Part shown: positions 28,776 through 37,173 of the stretch, one piece after another
How positions within the stretch are numbered: position 1 is the first letter of the stretch
How the letters are laid out: each line of letters opens with the position of its first letter
From: Prolixibacteraceae bacterium
GTDB lineage: Bacteria; Bacteroidota; Bacteroidia; Bacteroidales; Prolixibacteraceae
DNA length: 64,000 bases
Assembly: GCA_025210775.1 (NCBI GenBank)
Contig: JAOARB010000014.1
Span: 45,121-109,120, forward strand
Reading direction: 5' to 3'
Translations under genes and position numbers: made by a program
The notes under the pieces: generated by a model
What the model was told of the DNA's origin: nothing
Seen by the model: the letters and a program-made list of their open reading frames with translations, nothing else
The model's database searches: none

Positions 28776-29759
28776 ATGAAAAATAGAAGTTTTGGCACCG
28801 GAATCGTTGTCCTGGTTATTTTAGTTGTGTTGACCCTTGGTGGTTCTGTTTTGTTGAAACCTAAAAAGGTGATTCTTCAAGGAGAAGTGGAAGCAACAGA
28901 AATTAAAGTTGCAACAAAACTTGTTGGACGTATTGACTCTCTAATGATCCATGAGGGTACTGAAGTGAAGAAAGGTGATCTTTTATTAACTCTTGAAAGT
29001 CCTGAAGTTTCGGCTAAGATGGAACAAGCTGAAGCTGCAAAGATGGCTGCTGAAGCGCAAAGTAATAAAGCCCAAAATGGTGCTAGAAAAGAACAAATTA
29101 GAGCTGCTCATAACCTTTACCTTAAAGCTAAAGCTGCTGCCGATTTGTATAAAATAACTTACGATAGAGTTGGTAACTTGTATGATGAAGGTGTAGTTCC
29201 TCAGCAAAAGAGAGATGAAGCCAGAACACAATATGAAGCAGCTAAGTTAACTGAAGATGCTGCATTGTCACAATATGAGATGGCTAAAAAAGGAGCACGT
29301 TATGAAGACAAACAGGCTGCTGCTGCTTTAGTTGCAAGAGCTAATGGTGCTGTGAATGAAGTGGCATCATATATGTCAGAAAAAAGATTGGTTGCTCCAA
29401 TTAACGGTGAGGTATCTAGTATTATCGCAAAAAGAGGTGAGCTAATCACTCCAGGTTATCCTGTGGTAACGATTACAGACCTTTCTGATATCTGGTTTAC
29501 TTTTAATGTGAAAGAAGATCTTCTACATAAGTTGAAAAAGGGAACTAAGATGGAAGTTTTTCTTCCTGGAATGGATATGAAAAAGATTGCTGTTGAGGTT
29601 TCTTTTATTAAAGCAGAAGGAGCGTATGCTACTTATAGAGCAACGCAATCTGTTGGTGGTTTCGATATGAAAACGTTCGAAGTAAGAGCGATTCCTGTAA
29701 ATCATATCGATGGTTTAAGACCAGGGATGACTGCATTGTTGGACTGGAATAGCTTATAA
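28776..29759 (+). CDS. HlyD-family periplasmic adaptor (membrane fusion protein)
   Basis: 327 residues with one N-terminal membrane anchor (about 8-26). It has a split biotinyl-lipoyl-like domain ('VATKLVGRIDSLMIHEGTEVKKGDLLLTLES' and 'RLVAPINGEVSSIIAKRGELITPGYPVVTI'), between which lies an Ala/Lys-rich coiled-coil hairpin (about 85-195), then a beta-barrel part. It links the inner membrane permeases to the TolC-like duct. The stop is one base before the next ATG, so the four genes form one operon. Confidence 0.94.
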   Translation: MKNRSFGTGIVVLVILVVLTLGGSVLLKPKKVILQGEVEATEIKVATKLVGRIDSLMIHEGTEVKKGDLLLTLESPEVSAKMEQAEAAKMAAEAQSNKAQNGARKEQIRAAHNLYLKAKAAADLYKITYDRVGNLYDEGVVPQQKRDEARTQYEAAKLTEDAALSQYEMAKKGARYEDKQAAAALVARANGAVNEVASYMSEKRLVAPINGEVSSIIAKRGELITPGYPVVTITDLSDIWFTFNVKEDLLHKLKKGTKMEVFLPGMDMKKIAVEVSFIKAEGAYATYRATQSVGGFDMKTFEVRAIPVNHIDGLRPGMTALLDWNSL

Positions 29760-29760
29760 T

Positions 29761-30948
29761 ATGGAAAATAATAATCCAATTAATAAAGGTTTTCGTGGCA
29801 TTGTAAGAAGAGAAATTCTTATGATGCGACGAAAGTCTCTACTTATGTGGGTGTCTATTTTCCTTCCTTTGATCTCTTTTTTCTTTTTCGCTTCTCTTTT
29901 TCATAATGGAGTTGCAACAGATTTACCTGTCGTCGTAGTCGATAAGGATGGGTCAAGTTTGTCTAGAAAGATGGTGAAGATGATTGACCAAACCCAGAGT
30001 ATGAAGGTGGCTTTTAAAGAGACGAATCTTGAAGAGGCAAAAAAACATCTATACGAAGGGGCGGCCTATGGAATTCTTTTTATTGATGAAGATTTTTCGA
30101 AGGAGATATATAAAGGATTAGCACCTAATGTAGTAGGGTACTATAATAACTCTTATTTACTGCCTGGTGGGCTTGTGAATAAAGGGTTTACGACAGTTGT
30201 GAGAACTTTCGCCGCTGGATTGTCTTTGCAGAGCAAGATGAAGCAAGGGCTTTCTCAAGATCAAGCACTTATCTCAACGGTGCCATTGAGTTTAGATACT
30301 CATATATGGGTCAATCCTACAACCAACTATTTTTACTATTTGGTTACTGCATTGTTGCCTGTGATGTTGCAGATTTTTGTTGTGATGTGTACGGTTTATG
30401 CTATCGGAACAGAATTTAGAGATAGAACCTCACCTGAGTGGTTAGAATTGGCAGATGGAAATATGTTTATCGCTCTTTTGGGTAAGCTGTTCCCTTATTT
30501 TGTGATCTTCTCAGTGATCGGTTTTTTTATGAACACTCTGTTGTTTAGCTACTATCATGTTCCTGTGATCGGATCTCTAGCGATGATTAATATAGGTCTA
30601 CTTGTGATGATTATCTCGGACATGAGTGTTGGTGTTTTGTTCTTGTGTATGAATCCAAGTTTACGAATGGCAATGAGTTTTAGCTCTTTCTATGGAGCTG
30701 TTTCTTTTAGCTTTTCGGGTTTAACTTTCCCATTTCATAGTATGCCAGCTTTAGCTACATATATGTCTAAATTTTGGCCATTTTCTTTCTATCTAGATCT
30801 TTTATTAGGTCAGGCTTTTAGAGGGACATCTATGTCGCTAGCTTTGGGATCTATAGGAGCAATGTTAATTTTTTGGTTCTTGCCTTTCTTTTTGCTTAAA
30901 CGTTTGAAAAGAATCTGTTTAGAGGAGAAATTCTGGGGAAGACTATAA
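29761..30948 (+). CDS. ABC-2 type transporter permease (YhhJ/YbhS-like), first of two
   Basis: 395 residues. One N-terminal span, a large external domain (about 50-185; 'LPVVVVDKDGSSLSRKMVKMIDQTQSM' and 'AYGILFIDEDFSKEI'), then five or six spans with the ABC-2 signature region 'YAIGTEFRDRT' and 'SFSGLTFPFHSMPALATYMSKFWPFSFYLD'. It should form the inner membrane channel with the next gene product. No ATP-binding protein is encoded in the operon, so the ATPase must come from elsewhere. Confidence 0.92.
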   Translation: MENNNPINKGFRGIVRREILMMRRKSLLMWVSIFLPLISFFFFASLFHNGVATDLPVVVVDKDGSSLSRKMVKMIDQTQSMKVAFKETNLEEAKKHLYEGAAYGILFIDEDFSKEIYKGLAPNVVGYYNNSYLLPGGLVNKGFTTVVRTFAAGLSLQSKMKQGLSQDQALISTVPLSLDTHIWVNPTTNYFYYLVTALLPVMLQIFVVMCTVYAIGTEFRDRTSPEWLELADGNMFIALLGKLFPYFVIFSVIGFFMNTLLFSYYHVPVIGSLAMINIGLLVMIISDMSVGVLFLCMNPSLRMAMSFSSFYGAVSFSFSGLTFPFHSMPALATYMSKFWPFSFYLDLLLGQAFRGTSMSLALGSIGAMLIFWFLPFFLLKRLKRICLEEKFWGRL

Positions 30949-30960
30949 AAGGATAAAATT

Positions 30961-32136
30961 ATGAAAGAAGGAAAAGAGACATTCTATAGTGTTTTTAAGA
31001 AACAATTGTCACAGATCTTTTCAGATTTTGGAATACTGTTTATTATTATAGGAGCTAGTATTGTTTATCCGATTCTGTATGGTTGGGTTTATCATAAAGA
31101 AGTTGTAAAGGAGGTCCCTATTGCAATTGTTGATCAAGATGGGTCTGCCTTTAGTCGACAGTTAGCAAGATCGATGGATGCAACTGAGGAGATTCATGTC
31201 GCTTATCGTTGTGTTGATTTTGCTCAAGCCAAAGATCTATTACTATCTGGAAAGGCTAGAGGTATGGTGGTTTTCCCAAAAGAGTTGGAGAAACATCTCT
31301 TAAGAAGTGAGAAAGCTTCTGTATCGATCTTTGCCGACGCAAGTTATTTCCTATACTACAAACAAGTGGTGACAGGAGTTAACTATGTTGTTGGTACCAT
31401 GAATGCTAAGATACGTGTAAAGAAACAGCTTATGCATGGCAAGATGATGGATGATGCAGTGGATAAAGCGATGAATATCAAGTTTCAGTCTCGACCATTG
31501 TTTAATAGATCAGGTGGTTATGCTAGTTACCTAATGCCTGCGGTATTGATTTTGATTTTACATCAAACACTGTTAATGGGAATGGGACTTTTTGCTGGAA
31601 CGGAATATGCTGAGGGAAAAAGTTGGTTCTTAAAGCCAGGGGTTGAGGTGAAAGATATTATTATTCAACTCTTGGGAAGAGGTAGTGCATATTTTGTACT
31701 GTATATCCCTATTGTGATTCATCTTTTAATCAATAGCTTTTGGTTCTTAGGTTATCCTGCTTGGGCTAACATTACAGATTTGCTTCTGTTTGCTTTCCCT
31801 TTTCTTTTGTCTACGATCTGTTTTGCGCAGTTCTTATCTACTTTCTTTAAGGAAAGAACTAGTTCTATGATTTTCTTGTTGTTTACATCTATTCCATTGT
31901 TGTTTTTGTCTGGAATCTCTTGGCCTTATCAATGTATGCCTGCTTTTTGGAAACATATAGGTTCATTTATACCATGTACTCAAGCAATTATTGGTTTGTA
32001 TAAGATGCAGATTATGGAATCGGGACTGTTGGTTTGTAAAGAGCAATGGTTGCATTTATGGCAACTCGCTGCACTATTCTTTTGTCTGACACTCTTTAGA
32101 ATGATGCAGGTAAGACGAAAAAGTGATATCAACTAA
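30961..32136 (+). CDS. ABC-2 type transporter permease, second of two
   Basis: 391 residues with the same plan as the previous protein: N-terminal span, external domain ('VPIAIVDQDGSAFSRQLARSMDATEEI'), and a C-terminal membrane part with 'FAGTEYAEGKSW' and 'SGISWPYQCMPAFWKHIGSFIPCTQAI'. The pair is probably an ancient duplication giving a heterodimeric channel. It starts 12 bp after the first permease and ends the operon before a strong terminator. Confidence 0.92.
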   Translation: MKEGKETFYSVFKKQLSQIFSDFGILFIIIGASIVYPILYGWVYHKEVVKEVPIAIVDQDGSAFSRQLARSMDATEEIHVAYRCVDFAQAKDLLLSGKARGMVVFPKELEKHLLRSEKASVSIFADASYFLYYKQVVTGVNYVVGTMNAKIRVKKQLMHGKMMDDAVDKAMNIKFQSRPLFNRSGGYASYLMPAVLILILHQTLLMGMGLFAGTEYAEGKSWFLKPGVEVKDIIIQLLGRGSAYFVLYIPIVIHLLINSFWFLGYPAWANITDLLLFAFPFLLSTICFAQFLSTFFKERTSSMIFLLFTSIPLLFLSGISWPYQCMPAFWKHIGSFIPCTQAIIGLYKMQIMESGLLVCKEQWLHLWQLAALFFCLTLFRMMQVRRKSDIN

Positions 32137-32204
32137 TCTTACATATCTTTTTTGCTACCTTTAAAGTGAAGGAGGATTAAGATATCAATATTATAAAAAT
32201 AGAA

Positions 32205-32255
32205 AAGCCGTAAAAAGAGAATCTGATGATTGTCTTTTTACGGCTTCTTTTTTTA
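32205..32255 (+). terminator. Terminator of the efflux operon
   Basis: AAGCCGTAAAAAGA (32205-32218) pairs perfectly over 14 bp with TCTTTTTACGGCTT (32233-32246), followed by a T-rich tail. Confidence 0.9.
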
Positions 32256-32296
32256 TTTATTATCTAGCCTCTAACTTAGATTCCTTATGAGGCAAA

Positions 32297-32905
32297 TTAT
32301 TCTTGTGTCTTCTGTTTGTATTGGTCTATCTCTACAAGTCCATGAAGGATGGCATATATCGTTAGACCAGAGATTGATTTGATCCCTAGTTTATGGGTTA
32401 TATTCTTTCTGTGGGTAATCACTGTATGGGTGCTGATAAATAGTTTTTCTGCAATTTCTTTATTGCTATTCCCATTAATGATTTCTCTTATAACTTCAAT
32501 TTCTCTAGTGGACAGATTGCTGCTCTCTTCCTCAGTGAACTTATTCGTTTTAGAGATTAGAGATTTGATCTTATCAGAAAACTGCTCTTCTTTCTCATCT
32601 AAACTGAAGGTCGTTGAGAATAATTTTGTCTGTCCTTTGTTCTGGATGTTGTATCCAACAATAGAGATATTCTTTGCTTTAATAGAATCTGTTAGATGTT
32701 GAAGATCACCATTGTATTGCCATAAAAGCTGACTATTGACAAATAGTATGTCAACTTTTGCTTTAATTAGCTTGTCCAAGTTAGATGGAAAACTAGACAT
32801 CTTGGTGAGTGAAAGAGGAAAGAAGTGTCGATTTAAAATGACTTCTAGCCCTTCTGTGATGATTGCAGCATCATCTATAATGATTGCATTTAATTCTTGG
32901 CTCAT
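32297..32905 (-). CDS. LuxR-type regulator with a degenerate receiver domain
   Basis: 202 residues. The N-terminal 110 residues look like a receiver ('NAIIIDDAAIITEGLEVIL', acidic pair Asp11-Asp12), but the acceptor strand reads 'VDILFVNSQLL', with Asn57 where the phosphorylated Asp should be. The conserved Thr and Lys are not recognisable. The C-terminal LuxR/NarL helix-turn-helix is intact (about 130-190: 'LSTREIEVIREIINGNSNKEIAEKLFISTHTVITHRKNI'). The start is 3 bp from the stop of the hemerythrin-like gene, so the two are coupled. Control by something other than phosphorylation is inference. Confidence 0.9.
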   Translation of the reverse strand: MSQELNAIIIDDAAIITEGLEVILNRHFFPLSLTKMSSFPSNLDKLIKAKVDILFVNSQLLWQYNGDLQHLTDSIKAKNISIVGYNIQNKGQTKLFSTTFSLDEKEEQFSDKIKSLISKTNKFTEEESSNLSTREIEVIREIINGNSNKEIAEKLFISTHTVITHRKNITHKLGIKSISGLTIYAILHGLVEIDQYKQKTQE

Positions 32906-32908
32906 CTT

Positions 32909-33628
32909 CTACCTCCTTGTTTGTGTTTCTAACTGTTTAACAAGAGGAATCAGTATGTCATCTTCTAGTCGTGAATGGTCATGAATTTCATCTTCTAAAT
33001 CATAAAGATTAAGCAAAAACTGTGTCTTTAGGAAGTTACCTGAATTGGAGGCAAAATGTTTGATAAGAAGATTTTTTAGATCACTTAACTTCTCTTCGAT
33101 ATTTGTATGATGCTCTTCAAATTGGTCGATTGAGAATTCGATGTTATTGCTTTCTTCTGTAATAGATGCTTGATAAAGGTTAGCGATATAAGGAAAAACC
33201 ATTCTGTCTTCATAAGTCATGTGTTGATGAACTTCTTGACAATATTCCTCAAAGAACATCTTTAATAATCCAATCTGTGGATGTTCTGACTTCGAAATAA
33301 ATTCACTTAAGACCTTATTTAAGTATGGAATCTTCTTATTTAAGAAATAGTAGTGTGATTCTCTTAGATATTCTACAAAATGTGGAAGAAGTGAAGTGTC
33401 ACAAATGCCTTCAGTAGAATAACTGTCGTTTTTATCTAAAAAGGATTCAAGAAGAATAACAAAAAATGAAATTTCTGTTTCTGTTTGGTCACACACTTCC
33501 TCCACAGTCATTTCATGTAATTCAAGATAAATGTGTAGCCTGTCCAATAGAGACAATACTCGTGGGTACTTAAGAAGGATGTCACACATCCTTCTTTTTC
33601 TCCATTTATTTATATTAACATTATTCAT
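32909..33628 (-). CDS. Hemerythrin-like (HHE) iron-binding protein
   Basis: 239 residues from the ATG at 33628; a longer frame to 33712 would overlap the HydG homologue's end and is not used. The protein is all-helical and shows HHE-type ligand motifs: 'EYCQEVHQHMTYEDRMVFPYI', 'QFEEHHTNIEEKL' and 'DLEDEIHDHSRLEDDILIPL'. Such proteins bind a di-iron centre and act in oxygen, NO or iron-damage responses (RIC/YtfE relatives); here the N-terminus differs and holds no RIC CxxC motif. It is encoded between a HydG homologue (22 bp) and a LuxR-type regulator (3 bp), so a redox or iron sensing unit is likely. Confidence 0.85.
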   Translation of the reverse strand: MNNVNINKWRKRRMCDILLKYPRVLSLLDRLHIYLELHEMTVEEVCDQTETEISFFVILLESFLDKNDSYSTEGICDTSLLPHFVEYLRESHYYFLNKKIPYLNKVLSEFISKSEHPQIGLLKMFFEEYCQEVHQHMTYEDRMVFPYIANLYQASITEESNNIEFSIDQFEEHHTNIEEKLSDLKNLLIKHFASNSGNFLKTQFLLNLYDLEDEIHDHSRLEDDILIPLVKQLETQTRR

Positions 33629-33650
33629 TGTATTAATAATTTGTTGGATC

Positions 33651-35141
33651 TTATATATACCGATCTCTTTTTCCTGACGAGATCTCTTTATATTGATGAT
33701 CAAATTTTTCAATTAACTTCGGATGATCCACAAAATATTGTTCTTTATATATTTCTCCAAGTTCTTTCTGGATAATTTTCTCTCCTAACACTTTGGTCTC
33801 TTCCGAAGCATAATCGTTTAAATACTCTCTAAACGTAAGAACCCCATTGAGTTTACAGAATTTACCTTCAACACAATGGCTAAGCATTCCCATGATCGTC
33901 TCTCCTGTTCTTCCACATCGATAACCTGCGGTACAGAAAGAAGGGATAAATCCATCTTTTAGGATCTCTTGAATAACATCGTCTAGGTCTCTTGGATCCC
34001 CAATGGTAAATTGCTGCTTTTCTTGATTTAGTTGGTCACTATAGCCTCCAATACCAATACGAGTAGATGCATCGGTTTGTGTACAACCTAGTTTGATGAT
34101 CTCTCTTTTGATTTCAGGCTTCTCTCTTGCAGTTACAATCAATCCTGCTGTTGGTACTGAAAGGCGCAATACTGCTACGATCTTTTTAAAGTCTTCATCG
34201 TTGACTTGATAAGGAAGATTCTCACTTAATTCCGATTCTGAAGCCGGTGTGATACGTGGAACAGAAATCGTATGAGGACCTACACCATATCTTTTTTCTA
34301 ATTCTAATGTATGGTAAAGAAGTCCCATCACTTCAAATTTCCAGTCGTAAAGACCAAATAGTGCACCAATAGCAACATCATCAAGACCTGCATCCATGGC
34401 TCTGTGGAGTGCATATAGACGCCATCTGTAATTTCCTTTGATCGTATCTTTAGGATGTACTCTAGCGTAAGTTTCTTTATGATATGTTTCTTGGAAAACT
34501 TGGAATGTTCCAATACCAGCTTCTTTTAATCTTCTAAGCTTCTCAATGCTCATTGGTGCTGCATTGATATTGACTCTTCTTATGTTGGTCTCTTTCCCCG
34601 ATTTGGGTGCTTTTTCATGTACTTCATATACGGATTTAATTGCTTCTTGCATATAATCAATATCTGATTTTGGATGCTCCCCAAATACAAGAATCAATCT
34701 TTTATGACCTTCATTAAGAACAGACTTGGTCTCTCTTTTGATCTCCTCTGGTGTAAGTATCGCTCTTTTTTCTTTGCAGTTCTTTTCTCTAAAACCACAA
34801 TACTCGCAATTGTTTACACACAGGTTTGAGCAATATAGTGGGGCAAAGAAGACAATACGGTTATCATAAACCTTCTTCTTTAGCTCTAATGCTGCTTTAA
34901 AGATTTTATCCCACATCTTCTCTGAGCTTACATTCAGTAGTGCTGCCGTCTCTTCCGGTGCAAGTGTTTTTACTGAAAGTGCTTTCTCAATGATTTGCTC
35001 GATATATTCATCCGTGGGATTTTGACCATCCTGTATTTTTTGCTTTATAGTTTTCTCACATATAAAATCATTTCCTTCTGTAAGGTATTTGTCTATTTGA
35101 GCTTGGTCAATGACATTTTTTTTCCAATCTGAGACTTTCAT
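33651..35141 (-). CDS. hydG: HydG-family radical SAM enzyme with altered C-terminal cysteine motif
   Basis: 496 residues, about HydG length. The radical-SAM motif CX3CX2C is Cys108, Cys112, Cys115 ('CVNNCEYCGF'), and HydG-like sequence runs throughout ('FQETYHKETYARVHP', 'GVGPHTISVPRITPA', 'TDASTRIGIGGY'). Canonical HydG cleaves tyrosine into p-cresol and dehydroglycine and makes the Fe(CO)2CN unit of [FeFe]-hydrogenase on a C-terminal cluster bound by CX2CX22C. Here the first and third of those Cys are kept (Cys403, Cys429), but the middle one is Gly406. New Cys409 and Cys423 appear, giving CX5CX13CX5C. No hydE, hydF or hydrogenase gene is in the window. A HydG paralogue with another role is a serious alternative to a normal maturase. 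It is followed by the hemerythrin-like gene after 22 bp. Confidence 0.85.
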   Translation of the reverse strand: MKVSDWKKNVIDQAQIDKYLTEGNDFICEKTIKQKIQDGQNPTDEYIEQIIEKALSVKTLAPEETAALLNVSSEKMWDKIFKAALELKKKVYDNRIVFFAPLYCSNLCVNNCEYCGFREKNCKEKRAILTPEEIKRETKSVLNEGHKRLILVFGEHPKSDIDYMQEAIKSVYEVHEKAPKSGKETNIRRVNINAAPMSIEKLRRLKEAGIGTFQVFQETYHKETYARVHPKDTIKGNYRWRLYALHRAMDAGLDDVAIGALFGLYDWKFEVMGLLYHTLELEKRYGVGPHTISVPRITPASESELSENLPYQVNDEDFKKIVAVLRLSVPTAGLIVTAREKPEIKREIIKLGCTQTDASTRIGIGGYSDQLNQEKQQFTIGDPRDLDDVIQEILKDGFIPSFCTAGYRCGRTGETIMGMLSHCVEGKFCKLNGVLTFREYLNDYASEETKVLGEKIIQKELGEIYKEQYFVDHPKLIEKFDHQYKEISSGKRDRYI

Positions 35142-35241
35142 AATTAGTAGTTTAGGATCGTCAATATGTTTAGAAATATATTATTGTATATGTTTGACAA
35201 GTTATAATAAAACGATTGCCTTTTTACTGTCAAAAGTTTTG

Positions 35242-37173
35242 TTATTTCCTTCGAGATCTATATTTCTTTTTTGTCTTGTCTGTTTGATTATTCTTTGGTG
35301 AATGACTGTTTTTCTTCTTTTTAGGTTCACTCTTAATATTGTTTTTGTCTAACAATAATGGAATCCATTCTACCTTATTGATTTTCTTAAGAGAACTTTC
35401 AATTTGATGTCTTTGTTTTGGGTCATACCAAAAGAAGAATTGTCTCTGTTCTAGTTTATCTTTTTTCGTCTTGGCTGTTTTAACAGGTTCTAATGTGTAT
35501 GGATGATATCCTGAATAGTATATCACTGTTGAAACCGTCATGGGGGTTGGTGTAAAGTCCTGCACTTGCTCTAGCTTAAATTCTAAACCTTTGGTTTGTA
35601 TCGCTAGATCCGCCATATCCTTTAATTGACAGCCTGGATGACTTGAAATGAAATAGGGTATCAATTGCTGTTTTAAACCACACTCTTTATTGATTCGTTG
35701 GAATAATGGAACCAACTCATGGAAAAGATTAAATGTCGGTTTGCGCATGATATCCAAGACTTGATCCGAAGTATGCTCTGGCGCTACTTTTAATCGTCCT
35801 GAAACATGATGCTTGATCACCTCTTCTAAGTACTTGATGCTTTTCTTCTTTGTTGCAGCATCTTGGTTGTCTCCAAGAATCATATCATAGCGTATTCCAC
35901 TACCAATAAAGGCATGTTTTACCCCTTCAATCTTACGTACTTTCTTGTATAGATTGGTTAAGGTGGAATGGTCGTTATCTAAATTATTACAGATCTTCGG
36001 GAAGATACATGAAGGTTTCTTACACTGCTTACATATGTCAAGATTCTTACCTTTCATCTTATACATGTTTGCTGAAGGACCACCGACATCGGTAATGGTA
36101 CCTTTAAAATCATGCATCTGAGTGACTTCTTTGATCTCTTCTAATACGGATTCTTCTGATCTGGATACAATGAATTTTCCTTGGTGCGCTGAGATTGTAC
36201 AGAATGCACATCCTCCGAAACATCCACGATGAATATTTACAGAGTGCTTAATCATATCGTAAGCAGGAATCGCTCCTTTGTTATGGTACCTAGGGTGGGG
36301 TAGACGTGTAAAAGGTAATTTGTATACACTGTCTAACTCTTTCCCTGAAAGTGGGGCATAAGGAGGATTAATCACAATCTGCTGGTCGTGATTTGTTTGG
36401 ATCAGTTTCTTTGCTTCCCAACTGTTGGATTGAATCTCAATATTTTTGAAATTCTCTGCATATTTTTTTTTGTCCTCAAGACAGGCTTGATGAGAATGTA
36501 ATTCTAGTGTCTCCCACTTTTTTTGTGTTGCATATTTTTCACCGATATAACGTGTGAATGCCGTTTGTGGAAGGTTGGTGATCGAAGGAATTGGTACGCC
36601 TCTTCTTACCAAGGAGATAAATTCTCTCATTGATTTCTCACCCATACCATAAAATAGGAGGTCTGCTGGTGCATCTGCTAAAAAGCCTGGACGTAATTTG
36701 TCACTCCAATAATCATAGTGTGTCAAACGACGAAGAGAGGCTTCGATACCACCTACAATAACAGGAATATCTGGATATAATTCTTTTAGAATGTTTACAT
36801 AAGTGTATGATGCATAGTCTGGTCGTGCATTAGGTCGCCCTCCAGGTGTATAAGCATCGTTAGATCTTCTACGTTTGTTGGCTGTATAATGATTGACCAT
36901 TGAATCCATATTTCCACCAGATACGGCAAAGAAAAGATTCGGCTTCCCTAGTTTCTTAAAGTCTCTTAAGTCATCCTTCCAATTGGGTTGTGGAACAATA
37001 GCCACTTTAAGTCCTTCGTCTTCCATTATACGTCCAATTACAGCTGCTGCAAAGGATGGATGGTCAACATAAGCATCTCCTGTGAAATATATAACATCAA
37101 TATCTTCCCAACCACGTTCTCTTACTTCTTTGAGACTTGTGGGTAACCACTTATTTCTATCTCTAATTATCAT
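35242..37173 (-). CDS. ygiQ: YgiQ-family radical SAM protein
   Basis: 643 residues from the ATG at 37173 (a TTG four codons upstream is weaker). An N-terminal domain with 'DVIYFTGDAYVDHPSFAAAVIGR' and 'GGIEASLRRLTHYDYW' is typical of YgiQ. The radical SAM domain has the CX3CX2C motif in 'HRGCFGGCAFCTISAHQG'. The region after it has 'CKQCKKPSCIFPKICNN', possibly a second metal site. A basic Lys-rich tail (about 610-643) ends the protein. Family function is not established. It lies 100 bp upstream of the HydG homologue on the same strand and may share its transcript. Confidence 0.93.
   Translation of the reverse strand: MIIRDRNKWLPTSLKEVRERGWEDIDVIYFTGDAYVDHPSFAAAVIGRIMEDEGLKVAIVPQPNWKDDLRDFKKLGKPNLFFAVSGGNMDSMVNHYTANKRRRSNDAYTPGGRPNARPDYASYTYVNILKELYPDIPVIVGGIEASLRRLTHYDYWSDKLRPGFLADAPADLLFYGMGEKSMREFISLVRRGVPIPSITNLPQTAFTRYIGEKYATQKKWETLELHSHQACLEDKKKYAENFKNIEIQSNSWEAKKLIQTNHDQQIVINPPYAPLSGKELDSVYKLPFTRLPHPRYHNKGAIPAYDMIKHSVNIHRGCFGGCAFCTISAHQGKFIVSRSEESVLEEIKEVTQMHDFKGTITDVGGPSANMYKMKGKNLDICKQCKKPSCIFPKICNNLDNDHSTLTNLYKKVRKIEGVKHAFIGSGIRYDMILGDNQDAATKKKSIKYLEEVIKHHVSGRLKVAPEHTSDQVLDIMRKPTFNLFHELVPLFQRINKECGLKQQLIPYFISSHPGCQLKDMADLAIQTKGLEFKLEQVQDFTPTPMTVSTVIYYSGYHPYTLEPVKTAKTKKDKLEQRQFFFWYDPKQRHQIESSLKKINKVEWIPLLLDKNNIKSEPKKKKNSHSPKNNQTDKTKKKYRSRRK

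Noticed and set aside
33629..33712. N-terminal extension of the hemerythrin-like protein
   Set aside because: It would overlap the end of the HydG homologue; the ATG at 33628 avoids this and starts a normal helix.
35242..37173. YgiQ as a hydrogenase maturation factor
   Set aside because: YgiQ has its own family signatures; proximity to a HydG homologue alone does not support a hydrogenase role.
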